Of a DNA stretch of 64,000 nt, positions 1-8,733 are shown piece by piece. The notes below the pieces were generated by a model. That model did no database searches, was not told the origin of the DNA, and saw only the letters and a program-made list of their open reading frames with translations. The DNA lies in contig JANOSH010000046.1 of the NCBI GenBank assembly GCA_031415695.1, positions 1-64,000 of the forward strand, written 5' to 3'. The stretch comes from JANOSH01 sp031415695. Its GTDB lineage: Bacteria > Actinomycetota > Acidimicrobiia > Acidimicrobiales > Ilumatobacteraceae. The position numbers and the translations under genes were made by a program. Within the stretch, counting starts at the first letter, position 1, and the number at the start of each line of letters is the position of its first letter.

Positions 1-146
1 CACTGACCCGGCGACATCCCGAACCACGACAACCAGGACGTCAGCATCGCCGCGCCCGACAACAACCCCAACAGCGACCGACCGGACAACACCCGCCAAC
101 ACCTTGCCCAACGCCCTACTTCTTCAGGGGCAAGTAGCTAACTACT
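1..146. other. Window edge, no supported gene
   Basis: These bases follow the 3' end of the minus-strand molybdenum hydroxylase operon. On the plus strand two frames are open into the window edge (one ends at a TAG at 135-137, another is Thr/Pro rich), but neither has convincing codon use or a recognisable motif. No clear hairpin terminator was seen. Confidence 0.3.
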
Positions 147-617
147 TCACCAACTTTTGGCTTCGGCTGCGGTGCGTTCGACCGCTTCCAGAATTTTGGC
201 GTACCCGGTGCAGCGGCACAGATTGCCCGACAAGCCGATACGAATCTCGTCGCTTGATGGCGTCGGGTTCGTCGCCAATAGCGCTGTCGCCGACATGATC
301 ATTCCTGGGGTGCAAAAGCCACATTGCACGCCGCCTTCTTCCAGAAGGTTGCGCTGTAACGGGTGCAACGTGTCGCCGACCATGACGCCTTCAATGGTGG
401 TAATGGAACGGCCTTGTGCCTGAGCAGCCAGATACGAGCACGAGTTCACGGGTTGGCCATCGAGCAGCACCATACATGCGCCACACTCGCAATCGTCGCA
501 GCCTTCCTTGGTGCCGGTGAGACCAATCTCGCCCCGCAACACGCTGACCAAGTTGCGACCCTGATCGATAGCCACCGGGTAATCGACACCGTTGACCGAG
601 AGAACGACTTCCATCAT
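147..617 (-). CDS. Molybdenum hydroxylase, [2Fe-2S] small subunit (CoxS/XdhC-like)
   Basis: This 156-residue protein carries the two [2Fe-2S] clusters that pass electrons from the molybdopterin site to FAD in xanthine dehydrogenase/CO dehydrogenase-type enzymes. The N-terminal plant-type ferredoxin cluster is visible as C40, C45, C48 and C60 (an extra C43 is present), and the C-terminal four-helix cluster as C99, C102, C134 and C136 (GFCTPGM and CRCTGY). Length is normal for the family. Two ATG codons lie in tandem at the start. The first overlaps the stop of the FAD subunit gene (ATGA), so translation is probably coupled. It is the last gene of a large-medium-small subunit operon. The substrate cannot be told from this subunit. 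Confidence 0.93.
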   Translation of the reverse strand: MMEVVLSVNGVDYPVAIDQGRNLVSVLRGEIGLTGTKEGCDDCECGACMVLLDGQPVNSCSYLAAQAQGRSITTIEGVMVGDTLHPLQRNLLEEGGVQCGFCTPGMIMSATALLATNPTPSSDEIRIGLSGNLCRCTGYAKILEAVERTAAEAKSW

Positions 618-1519
618 GAAACTCCTGCGTTTAGGCCAATACCTCGGGACCGATTAACCGGCACCGCAATGAACTCCCCGGCGGCACGCGCAGCGGCCGC
701 AGCAAATGCACGCGCCGCCATGACACCCACGCAATGGCGGCGATACGTGTCACTCGCCCGCAGGTCGCTAATAGGCGTTGCTTGCTCCGACGCCAGCGTC
801 GCAACGAGGCGTTCGACATCGGCGACGGGCCTGCCCGCCAAACCAGCCAGGCCGTGTACTCGAAGAATTGTCGGCGCTACGGCCGTGAGCGCAATGGCAA
901 CGTCGCCGACCGAGCCGTCGTCGGCCAGAACTACCGACGCGGCAGCGCCCACGACGGCGATCTCCATGGACCGACGGTATTCGAGCCGCACGTAAGCACT
1001 TCCAGAACGGGCCGGGCGGGCTGGGACGATGATTGCCACACACAACTCGTTGGCATTGGCCGACGTACGCCCGGGACCGGTCCACAGCGCTTCCACAGCC
1101 ACTCGTCGAGTGCCAGCCACCGATCGCAACTCGACCTCGGTGTCGAAGACAACCAGCGGCGCACCGGTATCCATGGCCGGCGAACCGTTCATGACATTGC
1201 CGCCGAGCGTTCCAACGTTGCGAGTTGCCGGTGAACCAACCAGTGCGCTCGCGTCGGCCAACGCCGTGTACGACGCAACGATCGTGGGGTCGATTTCGAG
1301 GCGGGCGTGGTTGACGAGGGCGCCGATTCGCACGGCCGAGGATTGCACGTCGATCAATGCCAGTTCGACAAGGCGATCGATAGCGACAAGCGACGCAGGC
1401 AACGGTGCCTTACCGTGGCGGGCACCGACCACAAGATCACTACCACCGGCAACCGGCCGAGCCCCGGTGTCAAGAGCTGCGAGGGCTTCGTCAAGCGTTG
1501 AGGCGATGACAAAGCTCAT
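614..1519 (-). CDS. Molybdenum hydroxylase, FAD-binding middle subunit (CoxM-like)
   Basis: A 301-residue FAD-binding subunit of the CO dehydrogenase/xanthine dehydrogenase family. The first FAD-binding motif AGGSDLVVG is at residues 24-32 and the second, TLGGNVMNGSPAMD, at about 104-117. Length fits the family (about 280-300). The start ATG overlaps the stop codon of the Mo-binding subunit by 4 nt, and its own stop overlaps the start of the FeS subunit, so the three genes form a tightly coupled operon. It should transfer electrons from the FeS clusters to an external acceptor. Confidence 0.93.
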   Translation of the reverse strand: MSFVIASTLDEALAALDTGARPVAGGSDLVVGARHGKAPLPASLVAIDRLVELALIDVQSSAVRIGALVNHARLEIDPTIVASYTALADASALVGSPATRNVGTLGGNVMNGSPAMDTGAPLVVFDTEVELRSVAGTRRVAVEALWTGPGRTSANANELCVAIIVPARPARSGSAYVRLEYRRSMEIAVVGAAASVVLADDGSVGDVAIALTAVAPTILRVHGLAGLAGRPVADVERLVATLASEQATPISDLRASDTYRRHCVGVMAARAFAAAAARAAGEFIAVPVNRSRGIGLNAGVS

Positions 1520-3783
1520 GATCGTGACGCCTCCCAGACGCGTTCGGCGGTCATTGGGAGCTGGCGAACAGGTCGACCAAGCAGCTTGGCCAGGGCATTC
1601 GAAATGGCTGCGGCCGTGGGCACATTGGGTGCCTCGGCCAAACCCTTAGCCCCCTTGGGCCCGGCGTCGGGTGTATTGATCTGCACGAAGTGGGTGTGAA
1701 TGACAGGAGCGTCGGCGCATGTTTGCAGCTTGTATTCGAGCAAGCCGGTGTTGAGCTGATGGCCGGCCTCGTCGTACTTCGTACCCTCGGTTAGTGCCTG
1801 ACCGATGCCCATGAGGATGCCGCCGTGCACCTGGCCGACCGCGCCGACCTCGTTGAGGATCGTTCCCGAATCGTGAGCGGCACCGACCTCCAAGACCCGT
1901 ACGACACCCGTGTCGCGATCGAGCCGGATCCTGACCGCATGACATGAGAACTGTGGCGCTACGAACGATGCCATTCCCACGTCGCCCACACAGCTTGAAC
2001 CCACCAGCGGCGGAGCCGCTGGGGGCATACCCGAGCCGTGGCCGATGAGTAACTCGCCACCCGCGGCTTCGGCCGCAAGCTCGGCAATCGAGACGCTCAG
2101 GGTTGGTGTGCCTGCCACAAAAGCCGAGCCGTCGGCCAGCACGATGTCGGCCGGGGCTGCTTCAAGCCTCGCCGCAGCAAGGTTGCGCAACTGGTCGGCG
2201 ATCTGGCCGGCTGCGCCGAGCACGGCACGACCGTTGTTGAACAACGTCTGGGAGCCGGTAGCACCCATGTCGTACGGCGCCACCGATGTGTCCTGGTAGA
2301 CGAGTTCGAAATTCTCGGGATCCATGCCCAATTCGTCGGCGGCGAGTTGTCGCAACGTCATGACCGCCCCCGTGCCACATTCCTGTGCGCCGGTGATGAT
2401 CTGGCCAGAGCCGTCGGCGTCGATCTTTATGTACGCACCAGACGGCACTGCGAAACTTGGCCACCACCCGATGGCAACGCCGATCGCTTCGTCGTCGGGC
2501 AACACCCGCCCGTAGCCCACAAGCTTGGCCGCCTCGTTGATGCACTGTTGAACGCCAATCTCGCCGTACGTCTGGCCGCTCGGTCCAACGGCACCGGTGT
2601 CGACAGCATTGAGCCGCCGAAAGTCAACAGGGTCGATCCCGACGATGCGTGCTACCTCGTCGGTATGAGACTCCAACGCCCAGCAACACCCGGGCGCCGT
2701 TGGTGCACGGACCGAACCCGACGGTTGCAGGTTTGTGTAGACCAAATGGGCATCGATATGAACGTGCGGGATTTTGTACGGACCCGCCAGGTGCATGGCG
2801 GCAAGCTGCGGGAAGAAACCCGAGTCGGCGGTATAAGCACCGTTGTCGATGGCAACCCACGCCTTGCGCGCCGTGATGGTTCCGTCGCCGCGCACCCCCG
2901 TCGTTACCTCGATAACCATGCCTTCGCGACGGCGGTCGGGGGCGAAGAATTCCTCGCGCCGACTGAACACCAGCCGCACAGGACGTTTGGTGATTTTGGC
3001 GAGCGCAGCGATGTGGGCTTCGTAATGGAAGCCACATTTTCCGCCGAACCCGCCACCAAGGTGGGGCACGATGATGCGCACCCGGCTCGCTGGCATTTCG
3101 AGCGTTTCGCACACCCCGGCGCGGGCATCGAAGGGCACCTGGGTCGATGTCCAAATCGTGACCTTGTTGCCCTCCCACTGAGCAAGGACCGCCCGAGGTT
3201 CGATGGGCGCGGCATGACAGCCGTCGGCCACGTATCGGCTCGTAATCACATGGTCGGCGTCGGCCAGACCTTGAGCCACGTCGCCTTTGGTGATGGACGA
3301 GAATGACGCGTCGTTGGCATCTCGAACTAGGGCGTCGGCCGCTCCATATGACGCCCAGTCGGTGTGCACCAATGGTGAACCGGCGACAAGCGCGGCTTCG
3401 ACATCGACGACAACCGGCAACGGTTCGTACTCCACCACGATGGCGTCGACAGCTTGTTGGGCGATGGCCGCAGTGGAGGCGGCTACGGCGGCGATGATTT
3501 CGCCCTCGTAGCGCACAACGTCACGGGCAAACAGCGTGCGGTCTTGAACGAACGGGCCGAAACGGATGTCGGGAACGTCGTCGGCAGTGATGACCACGAA
3601 CACGCCCGGCAGAGCTCGGGCGGCCGTTACATCGAGGCGCACGATGCGCGCATGGGCAATGTTGGCGTAGCGAAACTTTGCCGCCAGCGTTCCGGTAAGC
3701 GACATGTCGGCGGTGTATCGGCCCGAGCCAGTGACCTTGTCCGGGCCGTCGGCGCGGACGAATCGTGGTGAAGTCATAACCAT
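1516..3783 (-). CDS. Molybdenum hydroxylase, Mo-binding large subunit (xanthine dehydrogenase family)
   Basis: Catalytic molybdopterin-cytosine-dinucleotide subunit, about 755 residues from the ATG chosen here. The frame stays open to 3966, but that extension runs toward the divergent gene and looks non-coding; conserved sequence begins at SPRFVRADGPDKVTGSGRY. Motifs seen are GGGFGGKCGFHYEAH (Mo-cofactor contact), an active-site loop SGSVRAPTAPG, and GAKGLAEAP, whose Glu is the expected base. The loop is of the R-x-P xanthine dehydrogenase/nicotinate hydroxylase kind, not the AYxCSFR of true form I CO dehydrogenase or AYRGAGR of form II. The enzyme therefore probably hydroxylates an organic (N-heterocyclic or aldehyde) substrate. 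It is first gene of the three-subunit operon. Confidence 0.9.
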   Translation of the reverse strand: MVMTSPRFVRADGPDKVTGSGRYTADMSLTGTLAAKFRYANIAHARIVRLDVTAARALPGVFVVITADDVPDIRFGPFVQDRTLFARDVVRYEGEIIAAVAASTAAIAQQAVDAIVVEYEPLPVVVDVEAALVAGSPLVHTDWASYGAADALVRDANDASFSSITKGDVAQGLADADHVITSRYVADGCHAAPIEPRAVLAQWEGNKVTIWTSTQVPFDARAGVCETLEMPASRVRIIVPHLGGGFGGKCGFHYEAHIAALAKITKRPVRLVFSRREEFFAPDRRREGMVIEVTTGVRGDGTITARKAWVAIDNGAYTADSGFFPQLAAMHLAGPYKIPHVHIDAHLVYTNLQPSGSVRAPTAPGCCWALESHTDEVARIVGIDPVDFRRLNAVDTGAVGPSGQTYGEIGVQQCINEAAKLVGYGRVLPDDEAIGVAIGWWPSFAVPSGAYIKIDADGSGQIITGAQECGTGAVMTLRQLAADELGMDPENFELVYQDTSVAPYDMGATGSQTLFNNGRAVLGAAGQIADQLRNLAAARLEAAPADIVLADGSAFVAGTPTLSVSIAELAAEAAGGELLIGHGSGMPPAAPPLVGSSCVGDVGMASFVAPQFSCHAVRIRLDRDTGVVRVLEVGAAHDSGTILNEVGAVGQVHGGILMGIGQALTEGTKYDEAGHQLNTGLLEYKLQTCADAPVIHTHFVQINTPDAGPKGAKGLAEAPNVPTAAAISNALAKLLGRPVRQLPMTAERVWEASRS

Positions 3784-3829
3784 CGGCAACGACTGTATCC
3801 GAGCGACTGCGGCGGCGCGACCAAAGCAA

Positions 3830-3874
3830 GCTTTCGCGCACAGGCGCGCTGGGAGCGCTCCAGCACGCGAAAGC
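3830..3874. repeat. GC-rich inverted repeat between divergent genes
   Basis: Outer arms GCTTTCGCG (3830-3838) and CGCGAAAGC (3866-3874) enclose inner arms GCTGG/CCAGC around AGCGCT. It lies in the short divergent intergenic region between the Mo-hydroxylase operon and the metzincin-like gene. A related element starting GCTTTCGCGCA occurs near 47.86 kb, so it may be a dispersed palindrome rather than a local operator. Confidence 0.55.
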
Positions 3875-3893
3875 CGTGACAGAGTGGTGGGCG

Positions 3894-4964
3894 ATGCGAG
3901 GGCGGCTTGGACTGGCGTTGATGCTGATTGCTTTAGGATGCGCGCCGCAACGAGCGCCTTCGGCAATCATCGCCGTGATCGGGCTGCAGAACGCTCAGCG
4001 CGTCGACCGGGTCGAGGTGTGGATCTGTAACGTTCCCGCCGACACAACAGATCCATGGTTCGACGATCTACCCCTGCGGTTGGCGCTGACCCCCCGCAAC
4101 GTTGTCGAACGTGTTGGTACAGGCGTCAGCACCTATTTCTCGACCATCTCCCATGGCCAGTACGACGTCACATTCGCTGAGGGTGCAACGGTGGATGCTA
4201 CGGCGCAGGACACGACCCAGACGTGTGCCCGCAAGGCGCTCGACCAATCGAGCCTGTCGGCCAACGTGGTGCTTGTGGTGGCCAATGCCGAGCATGTTGG
4301 CACGGTTCCCGGTGGGTGGGGGTCGGCTGGCCAGTCGGCGTTGTGCAAGAGGCCGTGCCCAGCGCGAGATAGCGGCAGAGTTGCCTATGTTGGCGGTGCC
4401 GACTTTCATCCCGACTCTGCCACCACGCCGCGAGACCTGATCGAGCACGAACTCGGACATGCGCTTGGGTTGCCGCACTCGGGCAACGTTGCCGCCGACA
4501 AACCCACCTACGACAGCCCCATCGACGTGATGAGTAACAGTGCAGCCGGCCGCATCACAAGCCCCCCTGCCATCGACGCTCCGGACACGATTGCAATAAA
4601 TCGGCTGGCACTCGGCTGGCTTGACGAGACCGACGTATACACGCCGGTCACTACGCGCAGGTCCACGGCATCACTCAAGCCATCAACCGGTGCGAGTGGA
4701 ACCCGGGTTGTCGTTCTGCCGGTCAACTCGCATCGAGTGGTAACCGTCGAACTCATCGTGAACAACGGTTACAACCATCACCTGCCTCGCGTCGGTATTG
4801 CTGTTCACATCATCGACACGTCGCAGGGAACAACGACGTCGCGGTACCAACACACCGTCGAGACAGGGCTTACACCGGGCCAGACGCTCACGACGTCGGG
4901 TTGGAACATCGATGTCGAATCAGTCGACGCCAACGAAGCGGTAGTGAGCCTCAATGGAGCGTAG
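3894..4964 (+). CDS. Secreted metzincin-like zinc metallopeptidase, lipoprotein
   Basis: A predicted exported lipoprotein of about 356 residues. The N-terminus MRGRLGLALMLIALGC has a hydrophobic segment ending in a lipobox (IALGC). The zinc-binding motif HELGHALGLPH, at about residues 185-195, is the complete HExxHxxGxxH of metzincins, with the Glu as catalytic base. A plausible Met-turn, DVMSNS, follows about 25 residues later. The C-terminal part looks like a beta-rich domain. An upstream GTG at 3876 could add six residues; the ATG at 3894 fits the signal peptide better. The substrate is unknown. It likely cleaves protein outside the membrane. Confidence 0.75.
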   Translation: MRGRLGLALMLIALGCAPQRAPSAIIAVIGLQNAQRVDRVEVWICNVPADTTDPWFDDLPLRLALTPRNVVERVGTGVSTYFSTISHGQYDVTFAEGATVDATAQDTTQTCARKALDQSSLSANVVLVVANAEHVGTVPGGWGSAGQSALCKRPCPARDSGRVAYVGGADFHPDSATTPRDLIEHELGHALGLPHSGNVAADKPTYDSPIDVMSNSAAGRITSPPAIDAPDTIAINRLALGWLDETDVYTPVTTRRSTASLKPSTGASGTRVVVLPVNSHRVVTVELIVNNGYNHHLPRVGIAVHIIDTSQGTTTSRYQHTVETGLTPGQTLTTSGWNIDVESVDANEAVVSLNGA

Positions 4965-4995
4965 GCACAAAGCCATCGTTGCATGCAGGTTAGGT

Positions 4996-5270
4996 ATGTT
5001 TGAGTACATGTCGTCGCACCAGTTGGCTATTCGATTTTCGCGACGACAAATCGAGACGCTCGACGCTCTTGCCCAAGAGGCTCATACGACGAGGAGTGCC
5101 ATCATAAAGAAGCTGGTGGACGACGCCGAGAAAGTCCTGATTGCCGCCGCGTATGCCGCCGGGTACCCGCTCGACGGGGCCGATATCGATGCCTTTGGCG
5201 ATCTAGGAGCGTTCCACCGGGAGGCCGAAGCCGACGCGTCGCCGGTCGAGAGGCCGAAACATCCTGGTAG
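4996..5270 (+). pseudogene. Decayed RHH antitoxin
   Basis: The N-terminal half reads as a ribbon-helix-helix antitoxin (HQLAIRFSRRQIETLDALA, then TRSAIIKKLVDDAE). The middle matches the intact antitoxin at 53112: YAAGYP...D...GDLGAFH against YAAAYP...D...GDLDAWH. From GDL to the terminal Trp codon the distance here is 71 nt against 66 nt there, so the frame is broken near the C-terminus. The expected ending TGG-TAG is visible at 5265-5270 but in a different frame. The unbroken frame runs on to 5487 inside the opposite-strand CitE-like gene and is not credible there. Two in-frame ATGs (4996, 5008) are possible starts. Confidence 0.6.
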
Positions 5271-5299
5271 CAAGCAATCCGGGCTAGGCCGAACTGTGG
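5267..5299 (+). pseudogene. 5' relic of a MazF/PemK-like toxin gene
   Basis: Immediately after the antitoxin relic, eleven codons match in register the start of the intact toxin at 53378: PG(stop)AELW here against PGWAELW there. The start codon is GTA instead of GTG, and the Trp codon TGG has become TAG. Similarity stops within a few codons, where the 3' end of the opposite-strand CitE-like gene (stop at 5304) begins. The toxin body is absent, so only the junction of a former overlapping antitoxin-toxin pair survives. Confidence 0.5.
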
Positions 5300-5303
5300 A
5301 TCG

Positions 5304-6131
5304 TCAAAGGGGGCGAATCAATCGCCGGGCGCGACGCACGACGGCTTCATCGAGCATGGCACCGTTTGCATCTCGAACGGCTCCTGCAGTGGACGAAGCC
5401 AGACGGTTCAGCACATCGTGCGCCCATGCAATGTCGGCCTCGGTTGGCGAGAAAACTTCATTCGTGATGTCGCAATGCGACGGATGAATGAGGGCGCGTC
5501 CACCGAACCCCAGGCTCTGGAGATAGGCGCCCGATTCACGAAGCGATACCAGGTCGTCGACGGCGAGATGTACGCCTCCAACGGGCGGCTCGATACCTGC
5601 AGCGACCGACGCGACAACCAACGCGCAACGAGCGTGATCGAGTAGCACGGCCGAGGCCGGCGGGCTCGCACCGAGATCAGCGAGCAGGTCTATTTCTCCG
5701 AGCTGCAGCCGACTGGTGCGAGCGTGTTCGGCAAGCTCATGAACGTCGCGCAGCGCCACCGCGCTCTCGACGAGGGGCGAGAGTTTCACCAATGCGCCGA
5801 CCGCTTCCGCGACCTCGGTGATCCAGGCCGTCGACTCACATTTCGCCAAGACCAAGCCCGTCAGAGTCGTGAGCTCGCCGATCAGGATCAGGTCGGCGCG
5901 GCCCATGTCGCCCGAGTTGATTCGTACCCACAACTCGATACCGTAGCGCCAGACCAAGCCTTCAATCGACTGCACCGTCGCACGAGCATCGGCTTTGCGT
6001 TCCGGCTTTACCGCGTCTTCAAGATCGACAATGACAGCGTCGGCAGATGATGTGAGCGCGCGAGCGACCCGTTCGGGCCGGTCGCCCGGTACATAGAGAA
6101 AGGTTCGAGCTGGATTCGTCATCAATGGCAA
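5304..6131 (-). CDS. CitE-like aldolase/lyase (HpcH/HpaI/CitE family)
   Basis: A 275-residue TIM-barrel protein of the citrate lyase beta/malyl-CoA lyase family. The N-terminus RTFLYVPGDRPERV and VIVDLEDAVKPERK are diagnostic: the Asp-Glu pair and following Lys take part in Mg2+ and CoA-ester handling. WVRINSGDMG supplies the conserved Arg. Relatives cleave or form beta-hydroxyacyl-CoA bonds (malyl-CoA, citramalyl-CoA) and act in the cytosol. Start is ATG at 6131 or the ATG three codons on. It is divergent from the carotenoid oxygenase with only about 10-20 nt between starts, so the promoters must overlap or sit inside coding sequence. No citrate lyase alpha or gamma partner is nearby. Confidence 0.85.
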   Translation of the reverse strand: MPLMTNPARTFLYVPGDRPERVARALTSSADAVIVDLEDAVKPERKADARATVQSIEGLVWRYGIELWVRINSGDMGRADLILIGELTTLTGLVLAKCESTAWITEVAEAVGALVKLSPLVESAVALRDVHELAEHARTSRLQLGEIDLLADLGASPPASAVLLDHARCALVVASVAAGIEPPVGGVHLAVDDLVSLRESGAYLQSLGFGGRALIHPSHCDITNEVFSPTEADIAWAHDVLNRLASSTAGAVRDANGAMLDEAVVRRARRLIRPL

Positions 6132-6141
6132 GCTACGTCAC

Positions 6142-7497
6142 ATGGCGATCATCGACAACGCACTATCAGCACCCTGGCACCTTCGTGGCAACTGGGCACC
6201 GGTGCTCAACGAGATCACCGATGCAACGCTTCGCGTCGACGGCGCCATCCCACCTGAACTCAGCGGTGTCTATGTTCGTACCGGCCCGAACCCCGCCAGC
6301 GGAACCTCGGCACATTGGTTCTTCGGTGACGGCATGGTGCACGGCATTCGTCTGTCTGGCGGGAAGGCCGAGTGGTATCGGAACCGGTTCGTACAAACAC
6401 CAAACCTCACCGACCCTTCCGACCCAATGTCGGCAATGGGCAACCTGGGGCGTGGAACAGCCAATACAGCAGTGCATGTACACAACGGCGAAATTCTGTG
6501 CACGGAAGAAGGCCATTGGCCGTGGCGCATCGACAACGAACTCAACACCATCGGCACCCAAAACTACGGGGGAGCGCTCACCTGTTCCATGACGGCGCAC
6601 CCCAAAATTTGCCCGGTTACCGGCGAGCTCATCGCGTTCAGCTACCTCGGTTTCGAACCACCATTCTTGAAGTACATCCGGGTATCTGCCGGCGGAGTAG
6701 TGCAGCAGATCGAAGGTATCGACATACCCAATATGGTGATGATGCACGACTTCAACGTCACGCGGAACTATGTGATTTTCATGGACCTGCCGGTCTGTTT
6801 CGATCTCGAGGCGCTCGCACAGTCGGGGCTGCCCTTCAAGTTCAAACGAGAGGCCGGGGCGCGCCTAGGGGTCATGCCCCGCAACGGCACCAACGCCGAC
6901 GTGCGTTGGTTCGATATCGATCCCTGTTACGTGTTTCACCCGGTGAATTCATTCGACGACGGCGAGCGCATTGTGCTGCATGTCTCTCGCCAGAACGAGG
7001 CGTTCGGTGCCCACGCCGACGACTACGCCGAGGTGGGCCGGCTGTGGAAGTGGACGATAGATCTCACCGCTGGCACCGTCACCGAGGAGTCGATCGACAA
7101 CCGCCCCGGAGACTTTGGCCGGGTCGACAATCGCATGATCGGGCTCGACGCCCGCTACGGGTACCTGATGTCGATGGGCGGCGAAGGCAACAGCGAGGAA
7201 CCGGTGTTCGGCTCCGAATTGTGGAAGTACGACCTTCGATCCGGCCAATGTTGGGAACATCACCTGGGCGACTCCACCCGTGGAGGCGAGCCCGTGTTCG
7301 CCCCCGCTTCGAGTGCTAGCGGCGAAGATGAAGGCTGGGTCATCAGCCTGGTGCATGACGAACGAACGGGACATTCACGACTGATCATCGTCGATGCGCA
7401 AAACTTCTCGGCCCCACCAGTCGCTGTCGTGCACCTGCCACAACGCGTGCCCTACGGGGCCCACGGAGCCTGGGTGGCCTACAGCACTTTGTTGTAG
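6142..7497 (+). CDS. Carotenoid oxygenase (RPE65/CCD family)
   Basis: A 451-residue non-haem iron dioxygenase that should cleave a double bond of a carotenoid, apocarotenoid or stilbene-like substrate. The N-terminus LSGVYVRTGPNP and FFGDGMVHG are family signatures. The four iron-ligand histidines can be picked out in TAHPK, MMHDFN, YVFHPVNSF and, near the C-terminus, PYGAHGAW. Length is typical. No signal peptide. It is monocistronic as far as the window shows, with no carotenoid biosynthesis genes nearby, so the substrate is open. Confidence 0.92.
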   Translation: MAIIDNALSAPWHLRGNWAPVLNEITDATLRVDGAIPPELSGVYVRTGPNPASGTSAHWFFGDGMVHGIRLSGGKAEWYRNRFVQTPNLTDPSDPMSAMGNLGRGTANTAVHVHNGEILCTEEGHWPWRIDNELNTIGTQNYGGALTCSMTAHPKICPVTGELIAFSYLGFEPPFLKYIRVSAGGVVQQIEGIDIPNMVMMHDFNVTRNYVIFMDLPVCFDLEALAQSGLPFKFKREAGARLGVMPRNGTNADVRWFDIDPCYVFHPVNSFDDGERIVLHVSRQNEAFGAHADDYAEVGRLWKWTIDLTAGTVTEESIDNRPGDFGRVDNRMIGLDARYGYLMSMGGEGNSEEPVFGSELWKYDLRSGQCWEHHLGDSTRGGEPVFAPASSASGEDEGWVISLVHDERTGHSRLIIVDAQNFSAPPVAVVHLPQRVPYGAHGAWVAYSTLL

Positions 7498-8733
7498 CTA
7501 ACGGCCGAGTAACAGCCGGTTGGCGCGATCGGTGACCGCGACGGCGAGGTTCTCGTGGGCTAGCTGTGGAGCCGCCGAGAGCAGGCGTTCAGCGAGTGCT
7601 ACCAATCGCTGGCGCGCCGCCGCGACGGGCAGACCCCAGCGACGAGCCTCGGCAACAAAATCGTCTTGCGACGGCATGAGGGAGAACGACCCGTTGACGG
7701 ACATAGCGCTGGTCGCTCTCAATTTCGGCCACAGCATCGTGGGAACGCAGTCGTAAGCAGGTGCCAAGGCAACTGTCCCGTCTCGTTCATGAAGTACGGA
7801 GATATTCTTCCCGTGGCCGTCAGCATTCCCAATCACCGAGGTGAAAACAGCCAGGTCGAGTAGCGCAAGTTTCTCGTCGTACGGGTTTGCGGCGAATCGA
7901 TCGAGTAGCGCGGCAACCGCTACATACGTTGGGCCCCCGTGCCGCTCGTACTTCCCCCGACCCTGGTTCGCGTCGATGTCTGCGCCGAGCGCTTGACAGG
8001 AATCCTCCTGATGGAGGCGCCGAACAGTGCCGTTGTCGGCGATGGTCCGGTCGTACCTCTTCACGATGATGCAAGCCATGTCGCCCAGTTCGACCAGTTC
8101 GGTTGACGAGCACCGCACATCAACCATGCCAGCCAACCTGAGGCACGCATGTTCCGCCGCCACCAGTCCTGGATGCAGCGGATCGTCAACCTTGAGAATG
8201 TGAGTTGACGGTTGGCCATGCACTGGCCGGCCCCAGCCTCCATCGGGTAAGGCGACAAGTAGAAGCTTGTTTTGCAGGCCGGCGATCGATAGCTCGCTGT
8301 CGTCTCGTATTCCGAGCCCAGGCGACGTGAGGTTTCGCACCTCGTCATCAAGGGAGTCCTGCGTGTACGGCTCACACTGCCAGCGCTTTTCACCCGGGTC
8401 GTCGGCGCTCGTGACCACGAAGGCACCTGCGACATCGCGCCCGTAACGCGCCAACAAATCGTAGGTGTAGCTGGTTGGCACCCGAGCCAGCCGTGCCACC
8501 TCACCCAGGTGCGCGCCTTCTGGAAGTAGTCCACGCGTGAAAGGGTTGGCGTTGGCGGGTCGGCGTTGGAGCGGCAACGAGCACGACAGCAGCGGCGTGT
8601 TCGCGGGCCAACGTTCTACAGCCGTGGGCGTGTATCGACAGCGCAGATCCCATGGCCGTTTTGGTTCGAGATCGGCAATGTGATCGTTACCGAGAAACAC
8701 CCGCAGGGGCGCTCTACTCACTGGTGACCGCAT
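7498..8733 (-). CDS. hipA: HipA-like Ser/Thr kinase toxin
   Basis: A 411-residue HipA-family protein kinase. From the ATG at 8733 it begins RAPLRVFLGNDHIADLE, as expected for the N-terminal subdomain. Further motifs are NPFTRGLLPEG, AGLQNKLLL, VKRYDR, the catalytic loop IGNADGHGKNIS and the metal-binding LAPAYDC. The frame is open upstream to 8901, but that part overlaps the HTH gene and is not HipA-like. HipA kinases of this type phosphorylate translation factors such as glutamyl-tRNA synthetase and induce persistence. It overlaps the partner hipB-like gene by 20 nt, typical of a toxin-antitoxin operon with the antitoxin first. Confidence 0.9.
   Translation of the reverse strand: MRSPVSRAPLRVFLGNDHIADLEPKRPWDLRCRYTPTAVERWPANTPLLSCSLPLQRRPANANPFTRGLLPEGAHLGEVARLARVPTSYTYDLLARYGRDVAGAFVVTSADDPGEKRWQCEPYTQDSLDDEVRNLTSPGLGIRDDSELSIAGLQNKLLLVALPDGGWGRPVHGQPSTHILKVDDPLHPGLVAAEHACLRLAGMVDVRCSSTELVELGDMACIIVKRYDRTIADNGTVRRLHQEDSCQALGADIDANQGRGKYERHGGPTYVAVAALLDRFAANPYDEKLALLDLAVFTSVIGNADGHGKNISVLHERDGTVALAPAYDCVPTMLWPKLRATSAMSVNGSFSLMPSQDDFVAEARRWGLPVAAARQRLVALAERLLSAAPQLAHENLAVAVTDRANRLLLGR

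Noticed and set aside
1..3783. True aerobic CO dehydrogenase (coxSML)
   Set aside because: The large-subunit loop is SGSVRAPTAPG, not AYxCSFR, so CO oxidation is not supported despite the same operon layout type.
3784..3966. Longer start for the Mo-hydroxylase large subunit
   Set aside because: The extra 61 residues are not family-like and lie across the divergent promoter and its inverted repeat.
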